Assembly: GCF_001989615.1 (NCBI RefSeq)
Contig: NZ_CP019067.1
Location: forward strand, 558,001 to 622,000
Source of the DNA: Halorientalis sp. IM1011
GTDB taxonomy: Archaea > Halobacteriota > Halobacteria > Halobacteriales > Haloarculaceae
Length of the DNA stretch: 64,000 nt
Reading direction: 5' to 3'
A program made the translations under genes and the position numbers. The notes beneath the pieces are model-generated. The model was given only the letters and a program-made list of their open reading frames with translations. It was not told where the DNA came from and ran no database searches. How positions within the stretch are numbered: the first letter of the stretch is position 1; the number at the start of each line of letters is the position of its first letter. Below, piece by piece: positions 18,912-27,406 of the stretch.

Positions 18912-19001
18912 ATCTGGGGCTAGGGCCAGACGAGTCTTAGAGGTTCGGATGTCCCGCTCGCGGTCGCTTCGTCGGTCCGATACGTCGAAACCGTCGGGCG
19001 G

Positions 19002-19199
19002 TCACTCCGGTCCGAACGGACACCCCTGCCCAGGATTGTCGAGGAACTCCTGGACCAGCGACTGTTCGAGATCGTGATCGCAGGCCCCGCTGACCGATTG
19101 CTTGAACGGACAGTGCTCCGCGCAGTTCGGAATCGTGGTTTCCGGCATGGTGAGTGCGAGTCGGGTACCTCCCGACACGTCCGTGATATTTGTTCCCAT
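19002..19199 (-). CDS. Small cysteine-rich protein
   Basis: A 65-residue protein, or 48 if it starts at the internal ATG at 19148. The C-terminal part has four Cys in NCAEHCPFKQSVSGACDHD and GQGCPFGPE, giving C-x3-C-x8-C-x19-C, suitable for zinc or an iron-sulfur cluster. A minus-strand ATTAAAAC lies about 35-43 bases before the ATG at 19199. I do not recognise the family. It sits between cbiX and the gene before cysS. Confidence 0.6.
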   Translation of the reverse strand: MGTNITDVSGGTRLALTMPETTIPNCAEHCPFKQSVSGACDHDLEQSLVQEFLDNPGQGCPFGPE

Positions 19200-19288
19200 G
19201 TGAATAGCTGAACTGCCGCAAAGATATGGGCGTTTTAATACCCCGTCGAGCCGGGGCGTTTTTACTCGCCGCGAGCGCCAGCAGCGGT

Positions 19289-19783
19289 ATGTCGCTGGCA
19301 TCCCGCACGCGCGAGGCCGTCCGCAGCCATCCGTTCCTCTACGACGGGCTGCGAGCGGGCGTCGTCAATTACACCGCCGCCGCACGATTTCTCGATCTCG
19401 GGACTGACGACCACGAGGCGGTCGTCGCCGCCCTCCGTCGCTACGCCGAGGATTTGCCCGAGTACGCGCAGGGCGGAACCGACGCGCGGGTCAGCATGGA
19501 GAGCGGGCTGGGCGAGGGCGACCCCGCAGAAGCCCTCCTGACGATCGGTGACACTGCGCTCGTGCCCGGTGAGGGGGACCTGACGGGCATCCTGGCCTCC
19601 GGTGAGGTGGACGCAACGGCGCTCGCCCACGTCCTGGACCACCTCCGGGCCGAGGAGGTGGCGCTGACAGCCGCTGGCGTCGCCGGTGATGCGCTGTTGG
19701 TCGTGGTCGAGCGGCGGGCCGGGGCCGACGCCGTCAGGGCGGTCGAGAGAGCGCTCGGCACGACGCCAGCGACGGCCGACTGA
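19289..19783 (+). CDS. Conserved haloarchaeal protein upstream of cysS
   Basis: A 164-residue protein of unknown function. The N-terminal 60 residues look helix-turn-helix-like (VRSHPFLYDGLRAGVVNYTA, AARFLDLGTDDHEAVVAALR). The C-terminal half resembles an ACT-like regulatory domain (LLTIGDTALVPGEGDLTGIL, then VALTAAGVAGDALLVVVERR). The ATG at 19289 was preferred over an upstream start whose extra residues are hydrophobic and basic. It lies 56 bases before cysS on the same strand. I recall the name DUF7523 but cannot confirm it. Confidence 0.72.
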   Translation: MSLASRTREAVRSHPFLYDGLRAGVVNYTAAARFLDLGTDDHEAVVAALRRYAEDLPEYAQGGTDARVSMESGLGEGDPAEALLTIGDTALVPGEGDLTGILASGEVDATALAHVLDHLRAEEVALTAAGVAGDALLVVVERRAGADAVRAVERALGTTPATAD

Positions 19784-19839
19784 GGGCAGGCAGTGGTTTT
19801 CCGACGCATTGAAACCGTCCCCCGCGCTCCATTCCGGTA

Positions 19840-21324
19840 ATGACCCTTCGCGTGACGAACACGCTCACCGGCGAGCGCGAGGCGTTCGAGCCACGGGACC
19901 CCGATTCGGTGCTGCTCTACTACTGTGGCCTGACGACCTCCGACCCGGCCCACCTGGGACACGCCCGGGGCTGGGTCCACGTCGACGTGATGCACCGGTG
20001 GCTCGAACACCTCGGCTACGACGTGCGCCACGTCGAGAACTTCACCGACGTGAACGAGAAGATCGTCGCGCGCGTCGGCGAGGACGGGGCGAGCGAGGCC
20101 GAGGTGGCCCGCACCTACGTCCAGCAGGTGATCCGGGACATGCGCTCTTTGAACCTCCTGCGCGCGGAGGTCTACCCGCGGGTCTCCGAACACGTCCCTC
20201 AGATCATCGACCTCGTGGAGACCCTGCTGGACCGGGGCTACGCGTACGAGGTCGACGGCTCGGTCTACTTCGACGTGACCGCCTTCGAGGACTACGGGAA
20301 ACTCTCGAATCAGGACGTCGAGGAACTCGATTCGCAGGGCGACCCCGACGAGCGCTCGGAGAAGCGCAACCCCGCGGACTTCGCCCTCTGGAAGGCCGGC
20401 GGCGTCGACCCCGCGGACATCGCCGACCACCAGCACGAGGGGGCCGCCCCAGCGGAGGAGGCCTGTGAGACCGCACAGACGTGGGACTCGCCGTGGGGCG
20501 AGGGACGACCCGGCTGGCACATCGAGTGCTCGGCGATGAGTACGACCCACCTCGACGAAACCATCGACATCCACGTCGGCGGGCAGGATCTGGTCTTCCC
20601 CCACCACGAGAACGAAGTCGCCCAGAGCGAGGCCGCGACCGGCCAGCAGTTCGCCCGCTACTGGCTCCACGTCGGCCTCCTCGAAACGAAAGACGAGAAG
20701 ATGTCCTCCTCGCTGGGGAACTTCTCGACGGTCGCGGAGTTCGTCGGCGAGCACGGCCCGAACGTCGCCCGGACCTTCCTGCTCTCGACGGCCTACCACA
20801 GCAAGGCGACCTACAGCGCCGATACCGTGGCCGAAGCAGAGGAACGCTGGGAGCGCCTGGAGACCGGCCACCGACGGGCCGTCGAAGCTGCCGACAGCGT
20901 CGACGCCCACACCACGGTGGAGGACGACGCGCTCCGGGAGACGGTCGCCGAGGTCCGCGAGGCGTTCACCGAAGCGATGAACGACGACTTCAACACCCGC
21001 GAGGCGACGACGGCGCTGCTGGATCTGGCCGGCGCGGTCAACCGCCACGTCGACGGTCACGAGGAGTACGACTACGTCGGCCTGCGCCGGGCCATCGAGG
21101 CCTTCGAGGACCTGGGCGAGGGCGTCCTCGGCCTGGACTTCGGTGGTGAAAGCGGCGGCGACGTTCGCGTCGCACAGGAACTCGCGGACCTGATCCTCTC
21201 GGTCCGGGAGGAAGAGCGCGAGGCGGGCAACTACGAGCGCGCCGACGAGTTGCGCGACGAACTCGAAGCGCTGGGTGCCACAGTGGAAGATACCGACGAC
21301 GGGCCGGTCGCGCGGTTCGACTGA
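19840..21324 (+). CDS. cysS: Cysteinyl-tRNA synthetase
   Basis: A 494-residue class I aminoacyl-tRNA synthetase that charges tRNA-Cys. The HIGH-type motif is read as HLGHARGWVHVD, the zinc-site Cys are in YYCGLTT and HIECSAMST, and KMSSSLGNF is the KMSKS motif. The HHENEVAQSE segment is also diagnostic. The C-terminal DALR and anticodon domain is complete, ending in GPVARFD. The length is usual. Confidence 0.97.
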   Translation: MTLRVTNTLTGEREAFEPRDPDSVLLYYCGLTTSDPAHLGHARGWVHVDVMHRWLEHLGYDVRHVENFTDVNEKIVARVGEDGASEAEVARTYVQQVIRDMRSLNLLRAEVYPRVSEHVPQIIDLVETLLDRGYAYEVDGSVYFDVTAFEDYGKLSNQDVEELDSQGDPDERSEKRNPADFALWKAGGVDPADIADHQHEGAAPAEEACETAQTWDSPWGEGRPGWHIECSAMSTTHLDETIDIHVGGQDLVFPHHENEVAQSEAATGQQFARYWLHVGLLETKDEKMSSSLGNFSTVAEFVGEHGPNVARTFLLSTAYHSKATYSADTVAEAEERWERLETGHRRAVEAADSVDAHTTVEDDALRETVAEVREAFTEAMNDDFNTREATTALLDLAGAVNRHVDGHEEYDYVGLRRAIEAFEDLGEGVLGLDFGGESGGDVRVAQELADLILSVREEEREAGNYERADELRDELEALGATVEDTDDGPVARFD

Positions 21325-21352
21325 CGGTACAACAATTGAGAATCGGGAGCGG

Positions 21353-21362
21353 ATTTTTATAA
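21353..21362 (+). promoter_or_regulatory. TATA-like box of the parA-cheW operon
   Basis: The run TTTTTATAAG lies about 30-39 bases before the ATG at 21392, after the end of cysS. It is the clearest AT-rich box in the gap and shows that parA-cheW has its own promoter, with a leader of only a few bases. Confidence 0.6.
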
Positions 21363-21391
21363 GGAGCGGTGACCGAACACCGGTAGTAGCG

Positions 21392-22291
21392 ATGCACGGG
21401 AACGACCGTCCCGCGACGCTCTGTGTGACGAACGCCAAGGGCGGGACGGGAAAGACGACGGTAGCCATCAACGTCGCGGGCGCGCTCAACGAGCGGGGGC
21501 GGGACGTGCTGTTCGTCGACCTCGACCCGCAGGGCAACGCCACGGAGGGGCTCGGGCTGGTCGAGGCCTACGACGCGACACCGCCCACGCTGTTCGACGT
21601 CCTGACGGACCCGGACCAGCGGTCGGCGGTTCACGACCTGATCCGCCCCCACGACGAGATGGACGTGTTGCCGAGCAACATCGACATGTTGCAGGCCGAA
21701 CACGAGCTAACGATGGCCAGCGTGATGGCGAAACTCGACGCCGATCCGGCGCTCGACGTCGATCCCGCGGTGCTGGAACCGCTGACGATCAACGTCGGGC
21801 CGGAGACGATCACCGGGGAGACGGCGCTGGACGGGCTGGAGAAGGTGCTCGACCGGCTCTCGGGGTACGACTACGTCGTCGTCGACTCGCCGCCCTTCTA
21901 CGGGCAGTTGACCGACACCGCGATCTACGCGACGGGCAACGTCCTGATCCCGGCGCTGACCGAGGCGACCTCCGAACGGGCCATCGAACTCCTGTTCGAC
22001 CAGATCGCGGCGCTGGAAGATCGGACGGGAAAGAGCGTCCGGGAGGTCGGCGTCGTCGCCAACCGGGTCGAATCGACCAACGAGGACGCCGAGATGCTCG
22101 ACTGGCTGGAGGCCGTGTTCGAGGACGTGCCGGTCTGGTCCGTCCGCAAGCGGGTCGCGCTCCAGCGGGCCTTCTCAAGCGGGCAGTCGCTGTTCGCCTA
22201 CGACTCGACGGTGGACATGGCCGACCGCTTCCTTGAGATCGCCGCCGACCTCGACAGACAGTTCGGCTTCACAGAGGAGATACCACAATGA
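21392..22291 (+). CDS. ParA/MinD-family ATPase
   Basis: A 299-residue deviant Walker ATPase. The Walker A motif with signature lysine is TNAKGGTGKTTVAINVAGAL, the A' motif is VLFVDLDPQGNATEGLG, and the Walker B motif is YVVVDSPPFYGQL. These ATPases dimerise on ATP and bind DNA or membrane to position cargo. The stop overlaps the start of a CheW-domain gene (ATGA), so the likely cargo is a chemotaxis component. No MinD-type C-terminal amphipathic helix is obvious, so DNA rather than membrane may be the track. The ATG was chosen by the promoter and by the start of the Walker domain. Confidence 0.93.
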   Translation: MHGNDRPATLCVTNAKGGTGKTTVAINVAGALNERGRDVLFVDLDPQGNATEGLGLVEAYDATPPTLFDVLTDPDQRSAVHDLIRPHDEMDVLPSNIDMLQAEHELTMASVMAKLDADPALDVDPAVLEPLTINVGPETITGETALDGLEKVLDRLSGYDYVVVDSPPFYGQLTDTAIYATGNVLIPALTEATSERAIELLFDQIAALEDRTGKSVREVGVVANRVESTNEDAEMLDWLEAVFEDVPVWSVRKRVALQRAFSSGQSLFAYDSTVDMADRFLEIAADLDRQFGFTEEIPQ

Positions 22292-23337
22292 CCGACGAGG
22301 ATACCAACGACCGAATGGAACGGGCGAACCGCATTCGAGAGATGCGCGAAGGACGACGCCGCACACCTGCGAAAGACGACGAGGAGGATGGGGCCGACGC
22401 GACCGCCGACGGTGGCGAGGCCGAAACCGAGGAAGACGACGCCGTGGCCGACGAAACGCAGGCGGCGGACGACTCGACGCCGACGATCGACGAGACTGTC
22501 GAAACGGCCCCAGCCGACGACGAGTCCGACACAGACCGGAACCCCGGAGCGGACGACGGCGACGAATTCGATGGCACTGCGGACGAGGAAAGCGGCGTCG
22601 AGACGAGCGGATTCGAGTTCGAAGAACCCACCGGGGACGACGGCGAGGACCGCGACAACGGCGAGACGGCTGAAGCGGACACCGCGGCAAACGAGGGGGT
22701 CGAGCGAGCGACGACGGAGTCGGGCGTCGCGGAGTCGGTGTCCTCGTCGGACGCCGCCGAGGCCGTCGACGCACTGTCGGGGAGCGGCGGTTTCGCCATC
22801 CCGGACCAGGCGACGACGGTCACCGAGGACGACGACCAGTCGATGCTGAACGCGGAAGGGACCGTCGCCGCGGCGCGAGCAGCGGCCGCGGGCAGGCGCG
22901 CGACCCACGCCGGCGACCGCACGCGCGTCCTGGAGTTCGAACTCGGCGAGGAGCGGTTCTGCCTCGACATCGAGTACATCGAGGAGATCGTCGAACTGGA
23001 GAACATGACCCGGGTCCCCAACTCGCCGTCCTACGTCGAGGGCGTGGTCGACCTGCGCGGGCAGGTGACCGCCATCATCAACCCGAAGGACGCACTCGCC
23101 GTCGACGACGAGGGGCGGGGCGACCTCATCGTCGTCTTCGACTCGGAGGAGATGGACGAGCAGGGCCACCTCGGCTGGGTCGTCGACGAAGTACGGCAGG
23201 TCACGCCCGTCACTGACGAGGAGGTCAACGAGTCACCCGACGAGGACGACGAGCACATCAACGGCATCATCAACCGCGAGGACGAGGACGACTTCATCGT
23301 CTGGACGACGCCCGACCTCGCACTGAACTCCTCTTAA
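22288..23337 (+). CDS. CheW-domain protein with long acidic disordered N-terminus
   Basis: A 349-residue protein. Residues 1-32 are unusually basic for this proteome (DRMERANRIREMREGRRR). About 33-180 is a disordered run rich in Asp, Glu, Ala and Thr. A complete CheW domain begins around 210 (RVLEFELGEERFCLDIEYIE, VEGVVDLRGQVTAIINPKDA, LGWVVDEVRQVTPV). CheW couples chemoreceptors to the kinase CheA in arrays. The start overlaps the parA stop by four bases. The layout recalls bacterial ParP, where a CheW-like domain is tethered to a ParA-type ATPase. The basic N-terminal patch could be the ATPase contact, which is an inference. Confidence 0.88.
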   Translation: MTDEDTNDRMERANRIREMREGRRRTPAKDDEEDGADATADGGEAETEEDDAVADETQAADDSTPTIDETVETAPADDESDTDRNPGADDGDEFDGTADEESGVETSGFEFEEPTGDDGEDRDNGETAEADTAANEGVERATTESGVAESVSSSDAAEAVDALSGSGGFAIPDQATTVTEDDDQSMLNAEGTVAAARAAAAGRRATHAGDRTRVLEFELGEERFCLDIEYIEEIVELENMTRVPNSPSYVEGVVDLRGQVTAIINPKDALAVDDEGRGDLIVVFDSEEMDEQGHLGWVVDEVRQVTPVTDEEVNESPDEDDEHINGIINREDEDDFIVWTTPDLALNSS

Positions 23338-24518
23338 TTCTCGGCGTCGCCGTCGTCACTCTCCGGATCGCTGTCCAGAGCCAGTTCCTCCCCCACGAGT
23401 CCGACCGCTTCGCGGACGGCCCCGACCGACGTCAGGTAGCCGACGCCGACGGTCGTCTTGAGCGCGAGCGCGGCCGCGCCGGTCAGGACGGTCCCACCGA
23501 CCTGTGCGACCGCGCCGTCGCCGACGCTGACCAGCCAGCCCGGCGAGTCGAACCGGAAGTCCTCGAGTCGCGGTTCGAACCTCCCATCACCGGCCCCGAG
23601 GCGGTGGTCGATCAGCCGCTCGACGTTGTCCGCGGCGACGCGAGCCTCGCGGATGGCCGCCTGCGCGCTGGCGGGGACGGCCTCGCCGTCCGAGTCGACG
23701 ACGCGCGCGGCGTCGCCGAGGACGAACGTATCGCCTGACAACTGGAGTCGACTTCGTACCAGCGGGCGCTCACCAGCCAGCGCGTCCGGACCGCGGATGC
23801 CCCCGGTCCAGACGAACTCGTCGTAGGGAAGTTCCGTCCCGTCTTCGAGCGTGATCGTCCCCGCGTCGGCCGCTTCGACGGCCGCGTCGGTCCGCACCGT
23901 GATCCCGCGGTCGCGGAGCTGTTCGTCGACGGCCCGCTGGAACCGCTCGGGGAAGTTCGGCGCGACGGCCTCCTCCTGTTCGAGCAACGTAATCTCGACG
24001 CTGTGCGTAGCGTCCTGCTCACGAGCCAGCGCGGCGAGTTCGCCGGCGACCTGGACGCCAGAGAGTCCGGCACCGCCGACGACGATCCGTGCGTCGCCGG
24101 CGTCGAAGGCATCGAGTACGTCCGCCCGGATCCGCTCGGCGTCACCGAGGCGTTTCAGCGGCGTCGCGTGGTCCTCGACGCCCGGCAGGTCGTAGAAGGC
24201 CGTCTCCGCCCCGAGACAGACCGCCCCCACGTCGTAATCGAGTTCTTCGTCGCCGTCCAGCGTCGCGACGCCCGCCTCAGCGTCGACGTCGGTGACCCTC
24301 GCCTGTCTGATCTCGGCGCGCTCCAAGCACTCGTCGAGGGGAACCGTGATGTCGTCGGCGATGGACGGCCGACGGATCGCGCGGTGGAGTTCGTGCTGTA
24401 CCAGGTGGTCCGCGCGCTCGTCGACGACGACCAGGTTCGCCTCGGGCGGCAGTCGCTTCTCCAGCCGTCGAGCGAGCGTCAACCCTGCGTAGCCGGCCCC
24501 CAGAACTGCGACCTTCAT
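23334..24518 (-). CDS. Type II NADH dehydrogenase-like FAD oxidoreductase
   Basis: A 394-residue flavoprotein. It shows the FAD Rossmann motif KVAVLGAGYAGLTLARRLEK, a second NAD-binding glycine motif ARIVVGGAGLSGVQVAGELA, and a C-terminal FAD contact in DTFVLGDAARV. The C-terminus has a hydrophobic stretch (VGGTVLTGAAALALKTTVGV) that could dock on the membrane. NDH-2 enzymes pass electrons from NADH to quinone without pumping. The ATG at 24518 is used; a GTG directly before it is the only alternative. Its stop overlaps the cheW stop by four bases (TTAA). Confidence 0.88.
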   Translation of the reverse strand: MKVAVLGAGYAGLTLARRLEKRLPPEANLVVVDERADHLVQHELHRAIRRPSIADDITVPLDECLERAEIRQARVTDVDAEAGVATLDGDEELDYDVGAVCLGAETAFYDLPGVEDHATPLKRLGDAERIRADVLDAFDAGDARIVVGGAGLSGVQVAGELAALAREQDATHSVEITLLEQEEAVAPNFPERFQRAVDEQLRDRGITVRTDAAVEAADAGTITLEDGTELPYDEFVWTGGIRGPDALAGERPLVRSRLQLSGDTFVLGDAARVVDSDGEAVPASAQAAIREARVAADNVERLIDHRLGAGDGRFEPRLEDFRFDSPGWLVSVGDGAVAQVGGTVLTGAAALALKTTVGVGYLTSVGAVREAVGLVGEELALDSDPESDDGDAEN

Positions 24519-24582
24519 CACCGGTCAGTTGGGCCGCCCGACGGGTAAAGCCCGCCCCCGGAAAGAGTGCGACCGCAGCGAC

Positions 24583-25554
24583 TCAGAACAGCGCTTCGCT
24601 CTCGTCGAGTAGCTGTGCGGGGCCGCCGACCTCCCAGACGCGCGTGTTCACGCCGCAGTCCGCGATGGCACCCTCCACGCGATCCACGTGGTCGGCGGTC
24701 GTGTTGACGTAGACGCTCGCGCCGGTGTCGACCGAGAAGTAGACCGGGACGTCCTCCTCGCGGAGTTCCCGAACGGTGTTGAACACCTCGATGGTTCGGG
24801 GCTGCCAGTAGACCCACCCGGACGGACCGGTCATCGTCGTCGCGGCCAGCGACAGGGAGTCGTGTTCGGCGAGTTCGAAGGTGCGGTCGAAATCGCCCGC
24901 CAGCAGCGCGTCGCGCATCTCCGCGATCTGGCCGTGGATGTGGGCCATCCGGGCCTCGAACATGTGGCTCTCGGCGGCCTCACGGTGCGCTTCCTCGGTC
25001 TCCTTGTAGGCCGGGACTTCCGCACCGATGATCCGGAGGTCGTCCTCCAGTGAGGTCTCGATCCGCTCGGAGCGACAATCGACGTCGTTCTTGCCGGTCC
25101 GGAGATGTGAGAACGCCCCCGTCACCGCCCGCGCGGCCGACGCCGACCCACGGCGCGCGACCGTCGAGATGTCCGGCAGCGTCATGTCGAGATCGGTCGC
25201 GCCCACCAGCGCCCGCGCGGCGGCGGCGAAGCCCGACGACGACGACCCGAAGCCGATGTTCGTCGGGAAGTCGTTCGCCGACTCGAACCGCACGGCGTGG
25301 TCGACGTCCGCCAGTTCGCGGACGTGATCGACGACGTTCTCTATCCGCTCGCGGCCCCGGCCCTCGACTTCCTCGCCGTCGATCAGGAACACGTCCTCGT
25401 GGCTGTCGGGTTCGAACTCGACGGTCGTCTTCGTGTGACTCGGTGCCGTACAGACGCTGATCGAGTCGTGGTACGGCTGGCGCAACTCCTCGTCGCGCAT
25501 CCCGTGGTACTTCACCAACCCCTCGATCGGATGTGCCTTCGCGGTCGCTTTCAT
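24583..25554 (-). CDS. Phosphomevalonate decarboxylase
   Basis: A 323-residue GHMP-type enzyme of the archaeal mevalonate route, making isopentenyl phosphate from 5-phosphomevalonate. It shows KATAKAHPIEGLVKYHGM at the N-terminus, the GHMP glycine/serine loop NIGFGSSSSGFAAAARAL and RGSASAARAVTGAFSHL, where mevalonate decarboxylases have SGSA. Haloarchaea are known to use the phosphomevalonate-specific decarboxylase, so that activity is given rather than the diphosphate one. The start at MKATAKAH fits the family. Confidence 0.9.
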   Translation of the reverse strand: MKATAKAHPIEGLVKYHGMRDEELRQPYHDSISVCTAPSHTKTTVEFEPDSHEDVFLIDGEEVEGRGRERIENVVDHVRELADVDHAVRFESANDFPTNIGFGSSSSGFAAAARALVGATDLDMTLPDISTVARRGSASAARAVTGAFSHLRTGKNDVDCRSERIETSLEDDLRIIGAEVPAYKETEEAHREAAESHMFEARMAHIHGQIAEMRDALLAGDFDRTFELAEHDSLSLAATTMTGPSGWVYWQPRTIEVFNTVRELREEDVPVYFSVDTGASVYVNTTADHVDRVEGAIADCGVNTRVWEVGGPAQLLDESEALF

Positions 25555-25638
25555 ACGCCCTGATTCGGGCACCGGAACTTTGCCTTTTCCAAGTCGCGGA
25601 GCATCGTGAGTCAGACCGGAACCCGTTCACCGGCCAGA

Positions 25639-25926
25639 TCAATCGTCGCCCGGTTCGTACGCGCCCGAACGATGCTCTATCGAGAAAATTAGCAACGTTT
25701 CCGTTTCACGGTCAGTCCGTGCCCCGAGCCGGTGGTCTCCCACGCGTATCTTCCCGTGCGGAGCGCCCGTTAACGGCTCTACGTACTCGTCCGGTGTCCG
25801 CCACTCGTCGGACACGATCTCGTCTAATTTCGAGACGATACGACGTTGCGTGTCAGTCTCTAAACCCTCGAAAGCGTCCTTGGCCCGCTCTCGGAATTCC
25901 CACGTCCAGTCGTCACTCGTCGTCAT
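25639..25926 (-). CDS. RelE/ParE-family toxin
   Basis: A 95-residue protein with the RelE-type core: DTQRRIVSKLDEIVSDEW, then PLTGAPHGKIRVGDHRLGAR and FSIEHRSGAYEPGDD. The KIRVGDHRL and HRSGAY signatures match archaeal RelE, which cleaves mRNA at the ribosome. It overlaps the end of the upstream ribbon-helix-helix gene by 14 bases, the usual antitoxin-then-toxin order. Catalytic activity is inferred. Confidence 0.88.
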   Translation of the reverse strand: MTTSDDWTWEFRERAKDAFEGLETDTQRRIVSKLDEIVSDEWRTPDEYVEPLTGAPHGKIRVGDHRLGARTDRETETLLIFSIEHRSGAYEPGDD

Positions 25927-26197
25927 CGATCATCGCCACGACCTCGTCCCGGCCGTACGTCTCACCCTCACCCTTCCGCATCGCGTACTCCGAAGCCGCG
26001 ATGTCGGCCAACATCGCCCGCGACGCACCCGGGTGTTCGACCGCATCACGAATCGCGTGCCGGAGAAACTCGCTTCGGGAGGTGTAGCCCTCCTCTTTCC
26101 ACGCTGCATCGACGTCTTTCAGGAATTGCTCCGTCACACGGAGAGTCAGCGTCGTCGTCTCCGGGTCGTCGTTCCCACCCGAATCAGTTTCTGACAT
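25913..26197 (-). CDS. Ribbon-helix-helix antitoxin
   Basis: A 94-residue protein. A ribbon-helix-helix DNA-binding domain is read in TTLTLRVTEQFLKDVDAAWK followed by GYTSRSEFLRHAIRDAV. The C-terminal third (LADIAASEYAMRKGEGETYG) is the likely toxin-binding part. It precedes and overlaps the relE gene. An imperfect dyad between its TATA-like box and its ATG is a probable autoregulatory site. Confidence 0.87.
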   Translation of the reverse strand: MSETDSGGNDDPETTTLTLRVTEQFLKDVDAAWKEEGYTSRSEFLRHAIRDAVEHPGASRAMLADIAASEYAMRKGEGETYGRDEVVAMIDDDE

Positions 26198-26202
26198 ACG
26201 TC

Positions 26203-26224
26203 TGTGTTACGCATGCAGTACACA
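26203..26224. promoter_or_regulatory. Dyad operator candidate of toxin-antitoxin pair
   Basis: An imperfect dyad centred on GCATGC: TGTGT at 26203-26207 pairs with ACACA at 26220-26224. It lies between the antitoxin ATG at 26197 and an AT-rich box (minus-strand AGTAAATTGTG) at about 26221-26232. Placement over the likely transcription start fits autorepression by a ribbon-helix-helix protein. The role is inferred. Confidence 0.45.
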
Positions 26225-26241
26225 ATTTACTGTCGGTCCCC

Positions 26242-26367
26242 TTTTCCCGCTCGGGTGCGCTTTGCGCACCACTCGCGGCAAAAACTTGGGGAAAAAGCCG
26301 CTCGCGCTTCGCGCTCGCGGTACGACGCCTCTTATAACCGCACCGGCACACCGCGCTCGTCCAGATA
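26242..26367. repeat. Direct repeat copy 1, with duplicated hisF tail
   Basis: This 126-base segment is repeated exactly at 26381-26506, offset 139 bases, with 13 bases between. It contains a nested-hairpin element (outer arms TTTTCCC and GGGAAAA, inner GGTGCGC-TTT-GCGCACC). It also contains a dead copy of the last 11 codons and stop of hisF (26332-26367), lacking the rest of the gene. Confidence 0.92.
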
Positions 26368-26380
26368 CCCCGTTTCCACT

Positions 26381-26506
26381 TTTTCCCGCTCGGGTGCGCT
26401 TTGCGCACCACTCGCGGCAAAAACTTGGGGAAAAAGCCGCTCGCGCTTCGCGCTCGCGGTACGACGCCTCTTATAACCGCACCGGCACACCGCGCTCGTC
26501 CAGATA
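26381..26506. repeat. Direct repeat copy 2, overlapping the real hisF end
   Basis: Identical to copy 1. Its right end is the true 3' end of hisF (26471-26506). The structured part at 26380-26435 has outer arms TTTTTCCC / GGGAAAAA and an inner 7-base stem with a three-base loop (26393-26409). The presence of real coding sequence in both copies shows an in-place duplication rather than independent insertions. Confidence 0.92.
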
Positions 26507-27286
26507 TTCCTTGGTCTCCTGAATCGAATACTCTCCGAAGTGGAAGATCGAGGCCGCCAGCCCGGCGTCCGCGCCGGCGTCGGTGAACACCTCGTACATG
26601 TCCTCGGGGCCGCCACAGCCCGAGGAGGCGATTACCGGCGTCGAGACGGTGTCACAGACGGCCTTGGTGAGTGGGATATCGTACCCGTCCTTGGTCCCGT
26701 CGGCGTCGATAGAGTTGACGAACAGTTCGCCCGCGCCGCGCTCCTCGGCCTCCTCGGCCCACGAGATCACGTCGATATCGGTCCCCTCGCGACCGCCTTT
26801 CACCGTGCACTCGAACCAGCAGGATTCGCCGTCGACCTCGACGTAGTGGTCACCCTGCTCGTCGAAGCGGCGGCGGGCGTCGACGCTAATGACGATGCAC
26901 TGGCTGCCGAAGGCCGCCGCGCCCTCCTCGATGAGTTCCGGCCGCTGTAGCGCACCGGTGTTGATCGACACCTTGTCCGCCCCCGCTCGCAGAGTCTCCT
27001 TGACGTCCTCGCGGGTGCGGATGCCGCCGCCGACGGTGAGGGGGATGAACACCTCGTCGGCGATGGACTCGACCACGTCCAGCATGGTCTCTCGGCCCTC
27101 GGCGGAGGCGGTGATGTCGAGGAAGACGAACTCGTCCGCTCCGGCCTCGTTGTACTTCTTGGCCATCTCGACCGGGTCGCCGGTGTACTCCAGATCCTCG
27201 AAGTTGACGCCCGTATACACCGCGGCGTTGCCCTCCTCGTCCAGGTCCACGTCGATACACGGAATGATCCGTTTGGTGAGGGTCAT
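26471..27286 (-). CDS. hisF: Imidazole glycerol phosphate synthase, cyclase subunit
   Basis: A 271-residue TIM-barrel enzyme of histidine synthesis that, with HisH, makes imidazole glycerol phosphate and AICAR. The catalytic aspartates are seen in [14 protein letters not shown] and [14 protein letters not shown]. Phosphate-binding loops are [12 protein letters not shown] and [14 protein letters not shown]. The start at [12 protein letters not shown] is the family start. Its last 11 codons and stop are duplicated downstream, which leaves the gene intact. Other his genes are not in the window, as expected for scattered haloarchaeal his genes. Confidence 0.96.
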   Translation of the reverse strand: MTLTKRIIPCIDVDLDEEGNAAVYTGVNFEDLEYTGDPVEMAKKYNEAGADEFVFLDITASAEGRETMLDVVESIADEVFIPLTVGGGIRTREDVKETLRAGADKVSINTGALQRPELIEEGAAAFGSQCIVISVDARRRFDEQGDHYVEVDGESCWFECTVKGGREGTDIDVISWAEEAEERGAGELFVNSIDADGTKDGYDIPLTKAVCDTVSTPVIASSGCGGPEDMYEVFTDAGADAGLAASIFHFGEYSIQETKEYLDERGVPVRL

Positions 27287-27406
27287 CTGATTGCGCGAGG
27301 CTACGGCACCGCCCGACAAAAGGCGTCTGATTCCCACAGGTCCGAGTCTAGATCGGTCGACCGCGGATCCGACACACCGAAGTAATCCGACTGTCAACGT
27401 CCTCGT

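Noticed and set aside
26332-26367. hisF pseudogene
   Set aside because: Only the last 11 codons and stop are present as part of a tandem duplication, so it is listed as a repeat, not a broken gene.
26242-26506. CRISPR array
   Set aside because: There are only two copies of a long unit that includes coding sequence; repeat and spacer sizes do not fit.
26204-26616. Open frames running through the duplicated repeat
   Set aside because: They encode only translated repeat and change frame use between copies, with no acidic bias.
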